NCBI RefSeq assembly: GCF_014698235.1
Contig: NZ_JACJSP010000004.1
Location: forward strand, 1 to 64,000
From: Limnothrix sp. FACHB-406
GTDB lineage: Bacteria; Cyanobacteriota; Cyanobacteriia; CACIAM-69d
Direction of reading: 5' to 3'
Length of the DNA stretch: 64,000 nt
Shown: piece by piece, positions 63,267-64,000 of the stretch
Layout: each line of letters begins with the position of its first letter
Numbering within the stretch: the stretch's first letter is position 1
Notes under the pieces: model-generated
Told to the model about the DNA's origin: nothing
Database searches by the model: none
What the model saw: only the letters and a program-made list of their open reading frames with translations
Made by a program: the position numbers and the translations under genes

Positions 63267-64000
63267 TATCAAAATTCTCGTGGTGGATGATACGCCCGCC
63301 AATCTAGAAGTGGTTACTGAAACCCTGTCCTTGGCAGGATATGCCACCTCCACAGCTATCAGTGGTGAGCGCGCCCTCAAGCGACTGCAAACCTACATCC
63401 CCGACTTAATTTTGCTAGATGTGCAAATGCCGGGGATGGATGGATTTGAAACCTGTCAGCAGTTGAAGGCGAATCCGGTGACTGCTCATATCCCCGTGAT
63501 TTTCATGACTGCTCTAACGGATATAGATAGCAAAGTCAAAGGGTTTTCGCTGGGGGCTGTCGATTACATCACCAAACCGTTTCAAGAAGCAGAGCTGTTG
63601 GCACGGGTGAATACCCATCTGCAACTCAGTTCTTTAACCAAACAGCTTGAACGTCGGGTTGAAGAGCGAACTGCTGAGTTGCAATTAACCCTAGACCAAC
63701 TGTCGCGATCGCAATTGCAACTCATCCAGGCTGAAAAAATGGCTGCCTTGGGTAATCTGGTGGCTGGAGTTGCCCATGAAATCAACAATCCGATTGGGTT
63801 CCTCAGTGGCAGCATCCGCCATACCAAGGACTATGCAGAAGCCTTGCTGGAGCATCTGAGTCTATACCAGCAACAGTATCCCCAGGCTGTTCCGCTGATT
63901 CAAGAGCATGCCGATGATATTGATTTGGAATTCTTGAGCGAGGATTTTCCAAAAGTACTGGCCTCGATGAAGAAGGCTACGGAGTGGATTACATCCATCA
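63256..64000 (+). CDS. Response regulator-histidine kinase, 3' truncated by the window
   Basis: Starts at the ATG at 63256 inside the end of hybrid kinase 2; 248 codons are visible with no stop. Residues 1-120 form a receiver domain: [14 protein letters not shown] at the start, phospho-Asp55 in [13 protein letters not shown] and the conserved Lys near 105 in YITKPF. A coiled coil follows ([13 protein letters not shown]), then a kinase core beginning [20 protein letters not shown] with the phospho-His near 174 and the same IDLEFL spacer as the kinases at 41467 and 50060. It may receive phosphate from the two hybrid kinases and pass the signal on. The rest of its domains lie outside the window. 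Confidence 0.88.
   Translation, partial: MSDSIKILVVDDTPANLEVVTETLSLAGYATSTAISGERALKRLQTYIPDLILLDVQMPGMDGFETCQQLKANPVTAHIPVIFMTALTDIDSKVKGFSLGAVDYITKPFQEAELLARVNTHLQLSSLTKQLERRVEERTAELQLTLDQLSRSQLQLIQAEKMAALGNLVAGVAHEINNPIGFLSGSIRHTKDYAEALLEHLSLYQQQYPQAVPLIQEHADDIDLEFLSEDFPKVLASMKKATEWITSI

Noticed and set aside
1-64000. CRISPR arrays, tRNA or rRNA genes, complete insertion sequences
   Set aside because: The intergenic spaces were read for spaced direct repeats, cloverleaf-like elements and transposase motifs; none met the standard.

Overview
This window is a cyanobacterial chromosome segment. The evidence is the dense scatter of the HIP1 octamer GCGATCGC and its core GCGATC, a cyanobacterial-type group 2 sigma factor (SigC-like), a PucC-type (bacterio)chlorophyll-delivery-family transporter, DUF3352 and DUF815 proteins and multi-PAS/GAF histidine kinases. 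Most of the DNA is moderately GC-rich. Two patches are clearly more AT-rich: about 80-1350 with 2900-3800, and about 55,000-57,600. The genus cannot be fixed from the sequence alone. No tRNA, rRNA, CRISPR array or intact insertion sequence was seen.

Region 1 (1-12.6 kb, plus strand) is a glycan-assembly island. It holds a 5'-truncated multidomain glycosyltransferase, an AT-rich small GT-A-like gene, a protein made mostly of three tandem copies of an unrecognised module of about 130 residues, a CmcI-like methyltransferase, and a giant protein of about 1,870 residues with four GT-A-type domains and a C-terminal GT41 (OGT/HMW1C-like) domain. The same module ends or links all of these except the AT-rich gene, six copies in total, and looks like the shared element of one pathway. 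A 254-bp direct repeat and a gene fragment just after a terminator show that the island has been rearranged.

Region 2 (12.6-34.7 kb) starts with gshB, a small unknown gene, mazG and a secreted protein. A long minus-strand run follows (24.4 down to 15.9 kb): a fused SDR-DegT aminotransferase, a paratose-epimerase-like SDR, a DUF1349 protein, an EamA transporter, a methyltransferase, a Nudix-like protein and a DUF4231/SLATT membrane protein. The run resembles a nucleotide-sugar or small-glycan locus, with a possible nucleotide-linked module at its end. Housekeeping genes (rdgB, phosphoglucomutase-like) and a secreted RTX protein follow, then a creatininase-family protein, a DUF815 ATPase and a PucC-like transporter.

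Region 3 (34.7-55 kb) holds sigC with a long leader, DUF3352, sppA, a seven-PAS histidine kinase, panB, ddl directly abutting a Pro-rich membrane protein, a second histidine kinase, rnc and miaB. The intergenic spaces carry a MITE-like element, a dispersed repeat of about 60 bp and several short tandem repeats.

Region 4 (55.2-64 kb, plus strand) is the most distinctive signalling locus: solute-binding protein, hybrid kinase, second solute-binding protein, second hybrid kinase, then a REC-kinase cut by the window end. Its genes are tightly spaced and no ABC permease or ATPase is present inside the window. The two kinases share about 1.29 kb of nearly identical catalytic and receiver DNA but have unrelated sensor halves. 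The inferred arrangement is two ligand-binding proteins feeding two sensors that converge on common output.
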